Of a DNA stretch of 64,000 bases, positions 54,641-64,000 are shown in pieces. The translations under genes were made by a program, and so were the position numbers. The notes beneath the pieces were generated by a model, which saw nothing but the letters and a program-made list of their open reading frames with translations, was not told where the DNA came from and searched no databases. The DNA comes from Motilimonas sp. E26 (lineage in GTDB: Bacteria; Pseudomonadota; Gammaproteobacteria; Enterobacterales; CBDFNC01), in assembly GCF_021278025.1 (NCBI RefSeq), contig NZ_JAIBHJ010000006.1, positions 1-64,000 on the forward strand. Reading direction: 5' to 3'. The first letter of the stretch is position 1; every line of letters starts with the position of its first letter.

Positions 54641-57600
54641 ATGTTTACAGAGCAAAAACAACATTCGTCATCGACAAATTTTTCTTTCGTTAACGCTGAA
54701 CATGACGTGCTGACTTTTTGGCAGCAAAATCAGGTTTTTCAGCAATCTCTCGAACAATCGCAACATAAACCCACCTTTGTTTTCTATGATGGGCCTCCTT
54801 TTGCAACGGGGCTACCCCATCATGGCCATCTTGTCGCATCGACCATAAAAGACATAGTGCCGCGTTATCAAACGATGCTTGGCTATCATGTTGAACGTCG
54901 CTTTGGTTGGGATTGCCACGGTTTGCCCATCGAGCACGAAATAGACAAAGCTCTTGGTATGTCGGCTAAAGAGGCGGTCGAAAAATACGGCATCGCTGCC
55001 TACAACGATGAGTGTCGTGCCATTGTTCAGCGCTATAGCCAAGAATGGGAAAAAACCATCACTCGACTAGGTCGTTGGGTCGACTTTGAAAATGACTATC
55101 GCACTATGGACCCTAATTTCATGGAGTCGGTCTGGTGGGTATTTAAGCAGTTATGGGATAAAGGGATGGTTTATGAGGGCGAAAAAGTGGTTGCCTATTC
55201 TACTGAGCTGGAAACCGTATTGTCTAACTTTGAAGCGTCGTCTAACTATAAAGATGTGCAAGATCCTGCAGTGACGGTGCTATTTAAACTTGAGAATGAC
55301 GAAGCCTATTTCGCCGCTTGGACCACAACACCTTGGACCTTACCTTCAAACTTAGCCTTATGTGTTAATCCGGAGTTCGATTATGTCAAAGTCTGGGATA
55401 AAACGGTTAATAAGGTAATCTGGCTTGCTCAAGGCCTTATGGAGACAGTAGTAAAAAATCATCAAGTAGAAGTCCTTGCAACGGTCAAGGGCACTGAATT
55501 GGTTGGTAAGACATATCAGCCTTTGTTCTCATATTTTGCTAGTCAGCGGCAAGAGGGGGCTTTCCAAGTCTTATCGGATGATTATGTCTCCCTTGAAAGC
55601 GGGACGGGTATCGTTCATATGGCGCCGGCATTTGGCGAAGATGATCAACGTGTTTGCCGAGCGAATAACGTGAGCGCCAGTGTTTGTCCATTAGATGGTC
55701 GAGGCCGTTTTACGCAAGAGGTCGATGATTTTTCCGGAATGTATGTTAAAGATGCGGACAAGCAAATCATCCAAACATTAAAAGACAAGGGACACTTGTA
55801 TCACCATGAAACCTTGATGCACAGTTACCCCTTTTGTCCTCGCTCTGATACGCCAATCATTTACCGTACTGTGCCTTCTTGGTATGTCAAAGTGACCGCT
55901 ATCCGCGATAAGTTGGTTGAGAATAATAAACAAATCAGATGGGTACCTGAGCACATACAGCAAGGTCGAATGGGAAAATGGTTAGAAAATGCCATCGATT
56001 GGGCTGTGTCCAGGAACCGTTATTGGGGCACTCCGCTACCCATCTGGGTCAATGACATCACTGGTAATCATGTTTGTATTGGTTCAATTGCCGAGCTGAC
56101 TAAGCTTACGGGTAAAGCAATATCGGATTTACATCGCGACCACGTTGATGGGCTCACATTTACTGTCGCCAATGAAGAAGGTGTGTATCGTCGTATACCT
56201 GAAGTATTTGATTGTTGGTTTGAGTCTGGCTCTATGCCTTATGCGCAGGTTCATTATCCGTTTGAAAATAAACAACAGTTTGAGGCTAACTTCCCTGCCT
56301 CTTTTATTGCTGAAGGGGTCGATCAAACGCGCGGATGGTTCTATACCCTACAGGTATTGAGTGAGAGTTTGTTTGGCAAACCGCCATTTACCAATGTCAT
56401 TGTAAATGGCACTGTGATGGCTGAAGACGGTAAAAAGATGTCAAAGCGGTTAAAGAACTATACCGCGCCTGACTCGTTGATGGAACAATATGGTGCTGAC
56501 GCGCTGCGCTTATACCTGATCAACTCGGGTTTAGTAAAAGCAGAAGAGCAAAAATTTGTCGACAGTGGTGTTCAAGAAATGGTGCGTAAGGTGTTGTTAC
56601 CTTGGTATAACGCATTTAAATTTTTTAGTACGTATGCTGATATCGATAAATGGCAGGCATCCGGCGAGTTAGCTAAAGAAAACGTTTTAGATCAATGGAT
56701 TGTATCACGGTTGGAAAGCTTGATAGAGAAAGTAAACAGCGAAATGCAGGCCTATCGTTTGTACGAGGTTGTCCCACCACTGTTTGCGTTTTTAGAAGAC
56801 TTAACCAATTGGTATATTCGCCTTAATCGTGCCCGTTTTTGGCAAGCTGAAATGAATGCAGACAAAGCAAGTGCTTATGCCTCCCTTTACTATTGCTTAA
56901 ATACCTTTTCGACTTTGATGGCGCCATTCGCACCATTTTTATCTGAATATCTTTATCAACAACTTAACGGTTATGCTAACGATAAAGAACGGCCTATTTC
57001 TGTTCATTTGTGCGACTATCCACAAGCAAAAGCCGAACTTAAATCGCCAGCGTTGGAGCTGAGTGTACAACGTTTGCAGCATTTAGTAGTGATGGGGCGT
57101 CAGCAACGCAATGATCTAAAAATAAAGCTAAAAACGCCACTAAGCAGTGCCACTGTTTTGCATCGAGATGCCGCTGAATTACAAGATATAAAGTGCCTGT
57201 CGAGTTACATTAAATCTGAGTTGAATATCAAAACACTTAGTTTCAGCACAGATGAGAGCCAATTTATTGATTTGTACGCTAAAGCAAATTTCCCTATGTT
57301 GGGTAAACGCCTTGGCAAGCAGATGAAGCATTACGCGAGTTTAATCGCTAATTTGACGGCACAAGATATTGATCAGCTGCAGCAACAAGGCCAGTTCGAA
57401 GTCGATGGCCAACGCTTTAATGAAGATGAGATAGTTATCTTTCGCAAGGCCAAAGCTGGTGTAAATGCCGTGTCAAATCGGTTTATTTCGATGGAGTTTG
57501 ATCCTGAGTTAACTGAAGAGCTGATTGCAGAAGGTATGGTGAGAGAAGTAATCAGTGGGATCCAAAAAAAGCGAAAATCAATGGGGCTCAATGTTACCGA

Positions 57601-57775
57601 TAGAATATGGATTGCAATAAATACTTCAGACAAAGTACGGCAGTGGCTAGAAAAGTATGAAGACTACTTAAAGACGGAAACCTTGGCCATTGAGCTGGAT
57701 TTCGAGCTAGCGCAAGGATTAGGTGAGCCTTATGAGTTAGAGCTGGGTACTATCTATATTGATGTTCGAAAATAA
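54641..57775 (+). CDS. ileS: isoleucyl-tRNA synthetase, eukaryote-like type (IleRS2)
   Basis: 1044 aa class I synthetase. HIGH motif as GLPHHGHL, the editing-domain region about 190-400, and KMSKR in GKKMSKRLKNYTAPDS. The N-terminus (FWQQNQVFQQSLEQSQHKPT, FVFYDGPPFATG) and the C-terminal half without the bacterial zinc finger are those of the eukaryote-like IleRS clade, whose bacterial members are associated with resistance to mupirocin (pseudomonic acid). SD GAGG before ATG. Whether a standard ileS exists elsewhere cannot be seen. Controlled by the attenuator upstream. Confidence 0.95.
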   Translation: MFTEQKQHSSSTNFSFVNAEHDVLTFWQQNQVFQQSLEQSQHKPTFVFYDGPPFATGLPHHGHLVASTIKDIVPRYQTMLGYHVERRFGWDCHGLPIEHEIDKALGMSAKEAVEKYGIAAYNDECRAIVQRYSQEWEKTITRLGRWVDFENDYRTMDPNFMESVWWVFKQLWDKGMVYEGEKVVAYSTELETVLSNFEASSNYKDVQDPAVTVLFKLENDEAYFAAWTTTPWTLPSNLALCVNPEFDYVKVWDKTVNKVIWLAQGLMETVVKNHQVEVLATVKGTELVGKTYQPLFSYFASQRQEGAFQVLSDDYVSLESGTGIVHMAPAFGEDDQRVCRANNVSASVCPLDGRGRFTQEVDDFSGMYVKDADKQIIQTLKDKGHLYHHETLMHSYPFCPRSDTPIIYRTVPSWYVKVTAIRDKLVENNKQIRWVPEHIQQGRMGKWLENAIDWAVSRNRYWGTPLPIWVNDITGNHVCIGSIAELTKLTGKAISDLHRDHVDGLTFTVANEEGVYRRIPEVFDCWFESGSMPYAQVHYPFENKQQFEANFPASFIAEGVDQTRGWFYTLQVLSESLFGKPPFTNVIVNGTVMAEDGKKMSKRLKNYTAPDSLMEQYGADALRLYLINSGLVKAEEQKFVDSGVQEMVRKVLLPWYNAFKFFSTYADIDKWQASGELAKENVLDQWIVSRLESLIEKVNSEMQAYRLYEVVPPLFAFLEDLTNWYIRLNRARFWQAEMNADKASAYASLYYCLNTFSTLMAPFAPFLSEYLYQQLNGYANDKERPISVHLCDYPQAKAELKSPALELSVQRLQHLVVMGRQQRNDLKIKLKTPLSSATVLHRDAAELQDIKCLSSYIKSELNIKTLSFSTDESQFIDLYAKANFPMLGKRLGKQMKHYASLIANLTAQDIDQLQQQGQFEVDGQRFNEDEIVIFRKAKAGVNAVSNRFISMEFDPELTEELIAEGMVREVISGIQKKRKSMGLNVTDRIWIAINTSDKVRQWLEKYEDYLKTETLAIELDFELAQGLGEPYELELGTIYIDVRK

Positions 57776-57781
57776 CTTAGT

Positions 57782-57816
57782 CAATGCGCTACTCAGCTAA
57801 ATGCGGTAGCGCATTG
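57782..57816 (+). terminator. hairpin after ileS
   Basis: Perfect 11 bp stem CAATGCGCTAC...GTAGCGCATTG with a 13 nt loop, 6 bp after the stop. The following T tract is poor, so termination may be weak or rho-dependent. Confidence 0.6.
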
Positions 57817-57894
57817 TTAAGTGAAGGTGCTGACGAATCTTCTCATAATTTAAGCATCGTTGTTTGATGGATCACCTTTATATATTCATAGAGC

Positions 57895-58350
57895 GCCCAC
57901 TCTAAATCCGCGCTACATATTCGGTGAACCTGCCGCCTTAGCAGCTCCCTTTGCAAGCCGTGTTATTGACTGAACGTGTCGTGTTTTGATGGTGTTGGTT
58001 TGAAACTGATATTGCCAATGTTGCTGCCAGCAATGAGCCCAATGCACCAAAATACGACTTGTGCCGACAGGCTGATTCGTAGAAGGATATCTAATCGCTT
58101 AGTGCTGCGACTCCGGCAATGGCCTAGGCCAAAACTATAAGCAGGGCTTTATCAGTCCCGAAATGATTTTTCGATTTACATCTGCTTGGCCTTGAAGCTC
58201 TTATTCGAAAGTCAACTTTGATTGCTAAGTTTCACGCCCACTTCGCCTCTTAAGCGGCCAAGTTTCTTTAAGGAGAAACGGTCACCTTGGAGCAATGCTT
58301 GAGTGGAATCAATGAGGGACTGAAGTCGCTTTTTGTGAATGAAATGACAT
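57895..58350 (-). pseudogene. decayed IS4-family transposase
   Basis: Minus-strand frames, interrupted by stops and shifts. N-terminal part (58346 downward): HKKRLQSLIDSTQALLQGDR, FSLKKLGRLRG. C-terminal part: RLDILLRISLSAQVVFWCIG and, after a frameshift, WQYQFQTNTIKTRHVQSI and RLAKGAAKAAGSP, resembling the C-terminus of IS4-group transposases. The catalytic middle has been deleted. Terminal repeats not found. Confidence 0.6.
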
Positions 58351-58554
58351 TGATTTTGTAGCTGTTGGTGTATGATATTGAGTTGACGTATCTCGTTGTA
58401 ATCTTGTTTTTTTTTGGCGAAATTAATTAGATCACACTACGAGGTGCGTTTCTATACATATGATAGCGAACGATATTTTGTGGGGACTCGCTAGCTTAAG
58501 TTATTAGGTTAGCTTTGAAATGTGATTTACATAATTTTTGGTGAATGAGTAATC

Positions 58555-59664
58555 ATGAATGCGTTATATTTTTTTATACTTTTTATTTCATTTTCGGTTC
58601 AAGCCGTAAGGTTAGATAAAGTTAACCTACCTAAGCAAGGGGCATATGAATTTGGTAGTGAGCGCTCAGTCACCATTCCTAATTTAAAAAAAGGTTGTGT
58701 TGATGGGGTAGTTGAAAGAGCATTTAATCGAATAGTTGGTGCGACCAATACTCAGCAAGATGAGTTTATAACATCTGTTCTTGTCTATTATAAAGGTAAA
58801 CCATGTCTTTCTTATATCGCAAATGGTCACGGAGATAAGAATCTCTATACCTTAAATTCGGTTACTAAGAGTATAACAAGTATTTTGGTTGGGGTGGCAA
58901 TTGATAAAGGGTTTATAGATGGTGTCGGTGACGCTGCCTCTAAATATATTTCAGTAAGTTACAACTTTCTCGACGAAATAACCATACATGAATTGCTAAC
59001 AATGTCGGCAAATATAAAATGGAATAATAATGATGTCTTTGTTAACGGTGAGGTTAACCTTAATTCACTACCTATGGAGTTCATGTATCACAAAAATCCT
59101 TTGAAATTTATTTCCACGTTAAGCAGGAAGAGTGTTAATAGCTTTGAATACAATGAATATTCCGCCTATTTATTAGGTAAAATTATAGAAGAAGCAAGTG
59201 GGTTGCCTATTCATATATTTGCAAAAAAATACCTTTTTGACCCGCTTGATATTAATTATTTCGAATGGACAATGCTCGGTGATAAAAGCGCTAATATGTC
59301 CGGAGGTTTGTGGTTAACAACATGGGATGTAGCGAAAATTGGCCAGTTAATAATGAATAGAGGAGTGTGGAGAAGCGAGCAAGTTGTCAGTTCTGGCTGG
59401 GTAGATGTGTCTACTAAAGCTCATACAAAAACAGCTATGAGTTGGGATTCGTACGGATATCTTTGGTGGCTTAAGAGGCAAATCATTAATGGCAAGGAGT
59501 TTGAACTAATATCAGCTCGGGGGACTGGAGGACAAACAGTCATAATTATGCCAGAACAAGAGGTTGTGGCAGTTATTACGGGGAACTATTTTCCTGAAAA
59601 AATGTTAGGCCACAAAGATTTCGATCGGCATTTTATTATGCGTTTTTTAACAAGATATTTTTAG
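58555..59664 (+). CDS. exported serine hydrolase, beta-lactamase (class C-like) family
   Basis: 369 aa. Signal peptide about 1-18. Nucleophile motif SVTKS (SxxK) near residue 103 and a YxN-like motif FEYNEYSAYLLG where Asn is replaced by Glu; TGGQ near the end takes the place of KTG. This pattern fits esterase/peptidase-like members and not true beta-lactamases. Base composition is AT-rich compared with neighbours, and a decayed IS lies upstream, so acquisition is possible. Substrate unknown. Confidence 0.85.
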   Translation: MNALYFFILFISFSVQAVRLDKVNLPKQGAYEFGSERSVTIPNLKKGCVDGVVERAFNRIVGATNTQQDEFITSVLVYYKGKPCLSYIANGHGDKNLYTLNSVTKSITSILVGVAIDKGFIDGVGDAASKYISVSYNFLDEITIHELLTMSANIKWNNNDVFVNGEVNLNSLPMEFMYHKNPLKFISTLSRKSVNSFEYNEYSAYLLGKIIEEASGLPIHIFAKKYLFDPLDINYFEWTMLGDKSANMSGGLWLTTWDVAKIGQLIMNRGVWRSEQVVSSGWVDVSTKAHTKTAMSWDSYGYLWWLKRQIINGKEFELISARGTGGQTVIIMPEQEVVAVITGNYFPEKMLGHKDFDRHFIMRFLTRYF

Positions 59665-59920
59665 TGTGTTCCGACCGTGCTTTCATAGCTAATTCCAGAT
59701 TTAAAAATAGTGTGATCACATGTTCATTTATGCGCAATATTGTCAGCAGCCTCTTGACCTTGATCCCCTATTTTGATTTATTGCTGCTATTTAACGGTCA
59801 CTCATTATGTTTGCTCCTCAGCCCGCCATTAACGTTTAGATCACTTGGGATTAATCGCCGTTTGTTGTCACGAAGTGGGGTTGCCTCGCATGATTGAGCG
59901 CATCAGTCGGCTTACAACCA
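59665..59920. other. intergenic region, nothing recognised
   Basis: 256 bp between the convergent hydrolase and nagC. A short open frame (59664-59897) has no SD or recognisable feature. No clear terminator hairpin seen. Confidence 0.4.
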
Positions 59921-61144
59921 TTACTGCTGACGATTGCCTTCCATAATGGTTTGTAATAACGAGCCATCAAGTAACACGCGCTTGACTAGGGCAAAACCGC
60001 CCATGGTTGGCTGCTTTTGAAATTTTGCTGGCACAATCGGCAAGTTGTCATGAAAGCTAGGCAAAGATTGATGGTGAACACATTGTTTAATGGCTGGCAG
60101 CAATACTTGGTCTGCCGCCATTATCTCTCCGGCAATTAACACTTTTTCAGGGTTAAATAAGTTCACCATGATCGCGATAGCTTGGCCGAGATATTTACCG
60201 ACATTAGTAAGCACTGAAATCGCAAGCGCGTCGCCTTTGTTGGCCGCTTGGCAAATACTGGAAATGTCGATTTGCTTGCCGCCGAGGCTGCTTTGACGGC
60301 CTTCTTCAATATACTGCTTAACCTGTTCAACTATGGCTTCATTAGACGCCACGGTTTCGAGGCAGCCATAGTTGCCACAATGGCAGCGTTTACCTAATGG
60401 ATCAATTTGGATATGGCCTATTTCACCCACATTTCGGTTACTTCCAAGAAATACTTGGCCACGAGACATAATCCCTGAGCCGGTACCGTGATGGATAGTG
60501 ATAAGAATAGAATCGTCACAATCGTTTGATGCGCCAAAGTAGTGCTCGGCCAGTGCCATGGCGCGGGTGTCGTTACCGACAAAGGCTGGCATTGAAAAGC
60601 GTCGTGAGATGATGTCTGCCAGTGGGCAGTTGCGCATATTGTATCGGGGCGTATAAATTACAATACCAGATTGCGGGTTAACCAAACCCGATAAGGTTAC
60701 CGCAATGGCGATTAACTTTTTGGTTTTACGTGCATACTCGTCAATAAAGTCGGCTAATGTTTGGCAGAGAAACTCGACTAAATCATCTTGCTCTGTTACT
60801 TGAATCGGTAGCTGGATACCTACAATTTCTTTGCCGGATAAATCGTATAAAGAAAGGGTAAGAAGTCGCCGGCCAATTTTGGCGGCGACAAAATGAAATT
60901 TGGATGTCTCGGTGGTGAGTGAGATCGCGCGTCGGCCGCCGGTTGAAGCTTGTTGTGCAACTTCTTTAATTAACCCGTGTTCAATTAACTGGCGGGTAAT
61001 TTTGGTGACACTTGCCGGAGCCAGTTGACTGACTTCGGCAATTTTAACGCGAGAGATTGGCCCTTGAGAATCAACTAAGCGATAAACAGCTGCGCTATTT
61101 ACTTGTTTAATTAAATCTACATTGGCTATCAATCCGTTTTTCAT
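59921..61144 (-). CDS. nagC: ROK-family repressor NagC
   Basis: 407 aa. N-terminal winged HTH (about 15-75: AAVYRLVDSQGPISRVKIAE) and a ROK domain. The ROK zinc site is visible at GHIQIDPLGKRCHCGNYGCLE, and sugar binding at VGNDTRAMALAEHYFG. In E. coli NagC represses nag and other genes and is inactivated by GlcNAc-6-P. It is third in nagBAC, 3 bp after nagA. Confidence 0.94.
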   Translation of the reverse strand: MKNGLIANVDLIKQVNSAAVYRLVDSQGPISRVKIAEVSQLAPASVTKITRQLIEHGLIKEVAQQASTGGRRAISLTTETSKFHFVAAKIGRRLLTLSLYDLSGKEIVGIQLPIQVTEQDDLVEFLCQTLADFIDEYARKTKKLIAIAVTLSGLVNPQSGIVIYTPRYNMRNCPLADIISRRFSMPAFVGNDTRAMALAEHYFGASNDCDDSILITIHHGTGSGIMSRGQVFLGSNRNVGEIGHIQIDPLGKRCHCGNYGCLETVASNEAIVEQVKQYIEEGRQSSLGGKQIDISSICQAANKGDALAISVLTNVGKYLGQAIAIMVNLFNPEKVLIAGEIMAADQVLLPAIKQCVHHQSLPSFHDNLPIVPAKFQKQPTMGGFALVKRVLLDGSLLQTIMEGNRQQ

Positions 61145-61147
61145 TAT

Positions 61148-62284
61148 TTATTGCTTCTTATAAAGACCGTTAACCACGGTACCGGTTACTTTGAAGTCAC
61201 TGTTGAAAATAGCCAAGTTGGCTACTTTACCCGGCGCGATGGTGCCCAGTTTATCTTCGACAGAGACGGCTTTCGCAGGATAAAGAGTGGCCATGCGAAT
61301 AGCTTCATCTAATTCAATACCAACGAACTTAACCGATTGTTCGATTGACTCGATCATGGTTACTGCGCTGCCACCTAAGGTGCCGTCTGCGCCGAAACAT
61401 TTACCATCTTTGTAGTATACCGTGGTACCGACAAAGTCGAATTGGTCAATATTTGCACCTGCAGGTGCCGTCGCATCAGTAACTAAAATCAGTTTGTCAC
61501 CTTTGATTTTTTTTGAAATGCGCACGTTCGGATAAGCAACATGGAAACCATCTACAATGATGCCAGTGTAAACATCTTCACTGTCATAAACTGCGCCAAG
61601 TACTCCAGGCTCACGGCCTGTCATTGGGCTCATCGCATTGAATAGATGGGTAGCAAAAGTCGCACCAGCATCGATAGCTGCTTTGGCTTGCTCATAAGTT
61701 GCATTGGTATGGCCTAGTGATACCACAACACCTGCTTGAGATAATTGTTTAATTACTTCAATAGGGGTGTTTTCTGGTGCCAGTGTGACCTTGCTCACTA
61801 CATCGGCGTTTTCACAAATCAAATCAATCATTTCTTGAGCTGGTTTGCGAATAAACTCAGGGCGGTGAATACCTTTTTTCTCTAGGCTTAAATAAGGCCC
61901 TTCTAGATGTAACCCTAATACTTCATTAGGCGTTGCATCCATGTACTGACGACCTACTTGCAGTGCCGCTTTCATATCTTCGTCTGAAGATGTGATCAGG
62001 GTGGGTAGGTAGCTAGTACAACCTGATTTCAGATTGGCTTCTTGCATGATTTGCAGTGTTTTAATCGACACATCATCATTAAACATCACGCCACCACAGC
62101 CATTAAGCTGTAGATCGATAAAGCCTGGGGCAAGATTGGCGCCATTCAAATCAACTTGCTCGATATCGGCTGCTATATCAGCAGCCGCAACGATCGAGTG
62201 AATTTGGTCGCCTTCAACTAATACAGCATGCTCAGTAAGCACCGCTTCAGTTGTGTAAATTGTACAGTTAGTTAACGCGTACAT
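61148..62284 (-). CDS. nagA: N-acetylglucosamine-6-phosphate deacetylase
   Basis: Converts GlcNAc-6-P to GlcN-6-P plus acetate. 378 aa amidohydrolase: [23 protein letters not shown] with metal Glu, [10 protein letters not shown] (His), [10 protein letters not shown] (His) and [10 protein letters not shown] (catalytic Asp). Second gene of nagBAC. Confidence 0.97.
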   Translation of the reverse strand: MYALTNCTIYTTEAVLTEHAVLVEGDQIHSIVAAADIAADIEQVDLNGANLAPGFIDLQLNGCGGVMFNDDVSIKTLQIMQEANLKSGCTSYLPTLITSSDEDMKAALQVGRQYMDATPNEVLGLHLEGPYLSLEKKGIHRPEFIRKPAQEMIDLICENADVVSKVTLAPENTPIEVIKQLSQAGVVVSLGHTNATYEQAKAAIDAGATFATHLFNAMSPMTGREPGVLGAVYDSEDVYTGIIVDGFHVAYPNVRISKKIKGDKLILVTDATAPAGANIDQFDFVGTTVYYKDGKCFGADGTLGGSAVTMIESIEQSVKFVGIELDEAIRMATLYPAKAVSVEDKLGTIAPGKVANLAIFNSDFKVTGTVVNGLYKKQ

Positions 62285-62301
62285 CTGTCACTCCTTAGGG
62301 C

Positions 62302-63102
62302 TTAAAGGTTACCTACATTGCCAGCTTCAAGCTCTTTGAAGTATTTTAGGGTTTTCACTTTCAGTTCTAGTGTTGCTGGCTCGTCACAAGCGATAATTGA
62401 TTTAGGGTGAAGTTGCAGTGCAGATACCGTCCATAAATGGTTTACGCTACCTTCAACTGCGGCTTCAAGTGCTTGTGCCTTGTTATGACCTGTTACTAAG
62501 ATCAATACTTCTTTTGCATCAAGTAGTGTGCCGACACCAATGGTTAGGGCAATTTTTGGCACTTGGTTGATGTCGTTGTCAAAGAAACGTGAGTTAGCGA
62601 TGCGGGTATCTGGCGTTAATGTTTTGATACGTGTACGAGACGCTAACGATGATGCTGGCTCGTTAAATGCGATGTGGCCGTCTGTGCCTACGCCACCCAT
62701 GAATAGGTTGATTTGGCCGTAGCTTTTGATTTTGTCTTCGTAACGTTGGCATTCCGCTTCTAAATCTTCGGCATTACCGTCAAGTAGGTTGATGTTCTTT
62801 TCTTGAATATTGATGTGATTGAAGAAGTTGTTGTACATGAAGCTGCGGTAGCTTTCTGGATGATCAGGGGCGATGCCTACGTATTCATCCATGTTGAATG
62901 TGACGACATGCTCAAAACTTACTTCGCCCGCTTTGTTAAGTTCAATTAAACGCTTGTAAGTGTTTAGAGGCGTACCACCAGTAGGACAACCTAGTACAAA
63001 AGGGCGTTCAGCGGTTGGCGCAAACTTGTTAATACGATCAGCGATGTAGCGTGCAGACCAAAGGCCAACGTCTTTTGCTGTGTCAAGTGGGATAAGTCTC
63101 AT
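62302..63102 (-). CDS. nagB: glucosamine-6-phosphate deaminase
   Basis: Converts GlcN-6-P to Fru-6-P and ammonia. 266 aa: [30 protein letters not shown] (catalytic Asp), [14 protein letters not shown] (active-site His). Length equals E. coli NagB. First gene of the nagBAC operon and divergent from nagE. Confidence 0.98.
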   Translation of the reverse strand: MRLIPLDTAKDVGLWSARYIADRINKFAPTAERPFVLGCPTGGTPLNTYKRLIELNKAGEVSFEHVVTFNMDEYVGIAPDHPESYRSFMYNNFFNHINIQEKNINLLDGNAEDLEAECQRYEDKIKSYGQINLFMGGVGTDGHIAFNEPASSLASRTRIKTLTPDTRIANSRFFDNDINQVPKIALTIGVGTLLDAKEVLILVTGHNKAQALEAAVEGSVNHLWTVSALQLHPKSIIACDEPATLELKVKTLKYFKELEAGNVGNL

Positions 63103-63737
63103 GAGGTATCTCTCCAGTACAAATTAAAAGGATTAAAGTGAATGTAATTTACGTTGTGGGTGATAATCTCACCCCTAAATTTAAAGTCATTGTGGCGATT
63201 GTCGTGAAATATTGCAATAGTTAATTCGCAGCGAGAAGAAACTTTTCTTAGTATTTGTGATGGCTTTTAGCAAGTTTTTATTTTTCTGGCCAAAATTACA
63301 TATTTTTAGCAAGAATCTAAGCTGAAGGCATTAAATAAGTGTATGATTTTACTTTGTAGTATTAGTACTACTCAAGGTCAAATATCGCCACCGAAGCAAC
63401 GTTTCGTAATTTATCATCGCATTCAGTCAGTTTGAGCTCACCATAAGGCCCTTTCATATTGTTCTTGCTACCTTGGCATAATGGCCTCAAATTGCCATAT
63501 AGAAGCTTTTAAGAGGCTCATTGGAGCTAATTATGTGGTGTTAAGCACAGTTATGAGACTAAAGGTGTAGTGCTGTTGACCGTGATCACAAAAGTTTTGA
63601 ATATTAATTTGCGCAGCGAAATAAATCCCTTATGCTGCCATCTATGCTTGCTTTAGGTAGATAAAAGCTAGCTTAAAAATAAAAAATCTACGCACTCAAA
63701 TACACACATAATGACCTATTGGAAAGGAGAGGTAATT
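63103..63737. promoter_or_regulatory. nagB-nagE divergent control region with NagC-like sites
   Basis: 635 bp without a gene. Two related AT-flanked sites, TTAATTCGCAGCGAGAAG (63221) and ATTAATTTGCGCAGCGAAAT (63603), share TTAATTyGC...GCGA with A-rich right arms, resembling NagC operators. In E. coli NagC bridges sites at nagB and nagE. A CRP site is expected but I could not pick one securely. Confidence 0.5.
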
Positions 63738-64000
63738 GTGAATATTCTTGGTTATTTACAAAAGATTGGTAGAGCGCTAATGGTCCCCGTGGCCGTTTTG
63801 CCAGCTGCTGCCGTATTAATGGGTATTGGTTACTACATTGACCCAACGGGTTGGGGTGGTGGTAATGCTATGGCCGCATTCCTGATTAAATCAGGTGCAG
63901 CGATCATTGATAACATGTCAGTACTGTTCGCCATTGGTGTGGCATACGGCATGTCAAAAGATAAAGACGGTGCAGCGGCTTTAGCAGGTTTTGTTACCTT
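63738..64000 (+). CDS. nagE: PTS N-acetylglucosamine transporter, N-terminus (cut by window end)
   Basis: The first 87 residues only: GTG start after AGGAGAGG, then NILGYLQKIGRALMVPVAVLPAA, a GlcNAc/glucose IIC start, and SVLFAIGVAYGMSKDKDGAAALAGF, typical of EIIC of the Glc family. It imports and phosphorylates GlcNAc for NagA/NagB. Whether IIB and IIA are fused cannot be seen. Confidence 0.93.
   Translation, partial: MNILGYLQKIGRALMVPVAVLPAAAVLMGIGYYIDPTGWGGGNAMAAFLIKSGAAIIDNMSVLFAIGVAYGMSKDKDGAAALAGFVT

Noticed and set aside
58555-59664. True beta-lactamase (resistance gene)
   Set aside because: SxxK is present but the YxN motif has Glu and the KTG box is not conserved, as in esterase/peptidase-like relatives.

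Overview
The window looks like a chromosome segment of a marine gammaproteobacterium of the Alteromonadales, close to Shewanella or Psychrobium in gene order. Pointers are the mltD-gloB-yafS / rnhA-dnaQ-TIGR03503 block, the rlmN-pilW-rodZ-ispG-hisS-yfgM-bamB-der-yfgJ block facing xseA-guaB-guaA, a DUF3369/HD-GYP regulator, and a nagBAC / nagE locus. This assignment rests on gene order and family recall; no species call is made.

Layout. 1-360: end of an rRNA operon (23S end, 5S, terminator). 0.8-8.5 kb: glgX, a large GGDEF-EAL receptor, argA behind a tandem ArgR operator, two small or secreted hypotheticals. 8.5-14.4 kb: mltD, gloB, yafS-like, rnhA/dnaQ, TIGR03503. 14.7-14.9 kb: two tRNA-Asp genes. 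14.9-31.1 kb: HD-GYP regulator and the housekeeping blocks for nucleotides, translation, cell shape, isoprenoids and outer-membrane assembly, ending in guaA.

31.09-43.63 kb is an integrated mobile element of about 12.5 kb at the 3' end of guaA, bounded by direct repeats of the guaA terminus. It carries a P4-type integrase; a minus-strand two-gene operon (helical-repeat protein plus PD-(D/E)XK-like protein) that is a candidate undescribed defence module; a zinc-ribbon/HTH protein whose 3' end is repeated twice with an exact 256 bp period; alpA, an RSF1010(IncQ)-like repA-repC pair with four 21 bp iterons and a hairpin-rich candidate oriV; a TraK-like gene beside a sequence strikingly like the RP4 (IncP) oriT, with no relaxase; two small membrane proteins; an orphan Phd-type antitoxin; and higBA. 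The gene set suggests an integrative element that can replicate when excised and is mobilised in trans by an IncP-like machinery.

43.6-45.7 kb is scar tissue: a truncated second integrase preceded by another guaA-end/terminator copy, then an IS3-type OrfA fragment fused into a truncated GrpB gene, an integron attC site and an acetyltransferase cassette. From 45.7 kb ordinary genome resumes: polB, a GDT1-family transporter, yciH, feoABC, yfcE, a GATase/AraC pair, a eukaryote-type isoleucyl-tRNA synthetase with what reads as a complete leader-peptide attenuator (Ile-Ile-Ser-Ile-Ile), a decayed IS4-type transposase, a serine hydrolase, and nagC-nagA-nagB divergent from nagE, which is cut by the window end.
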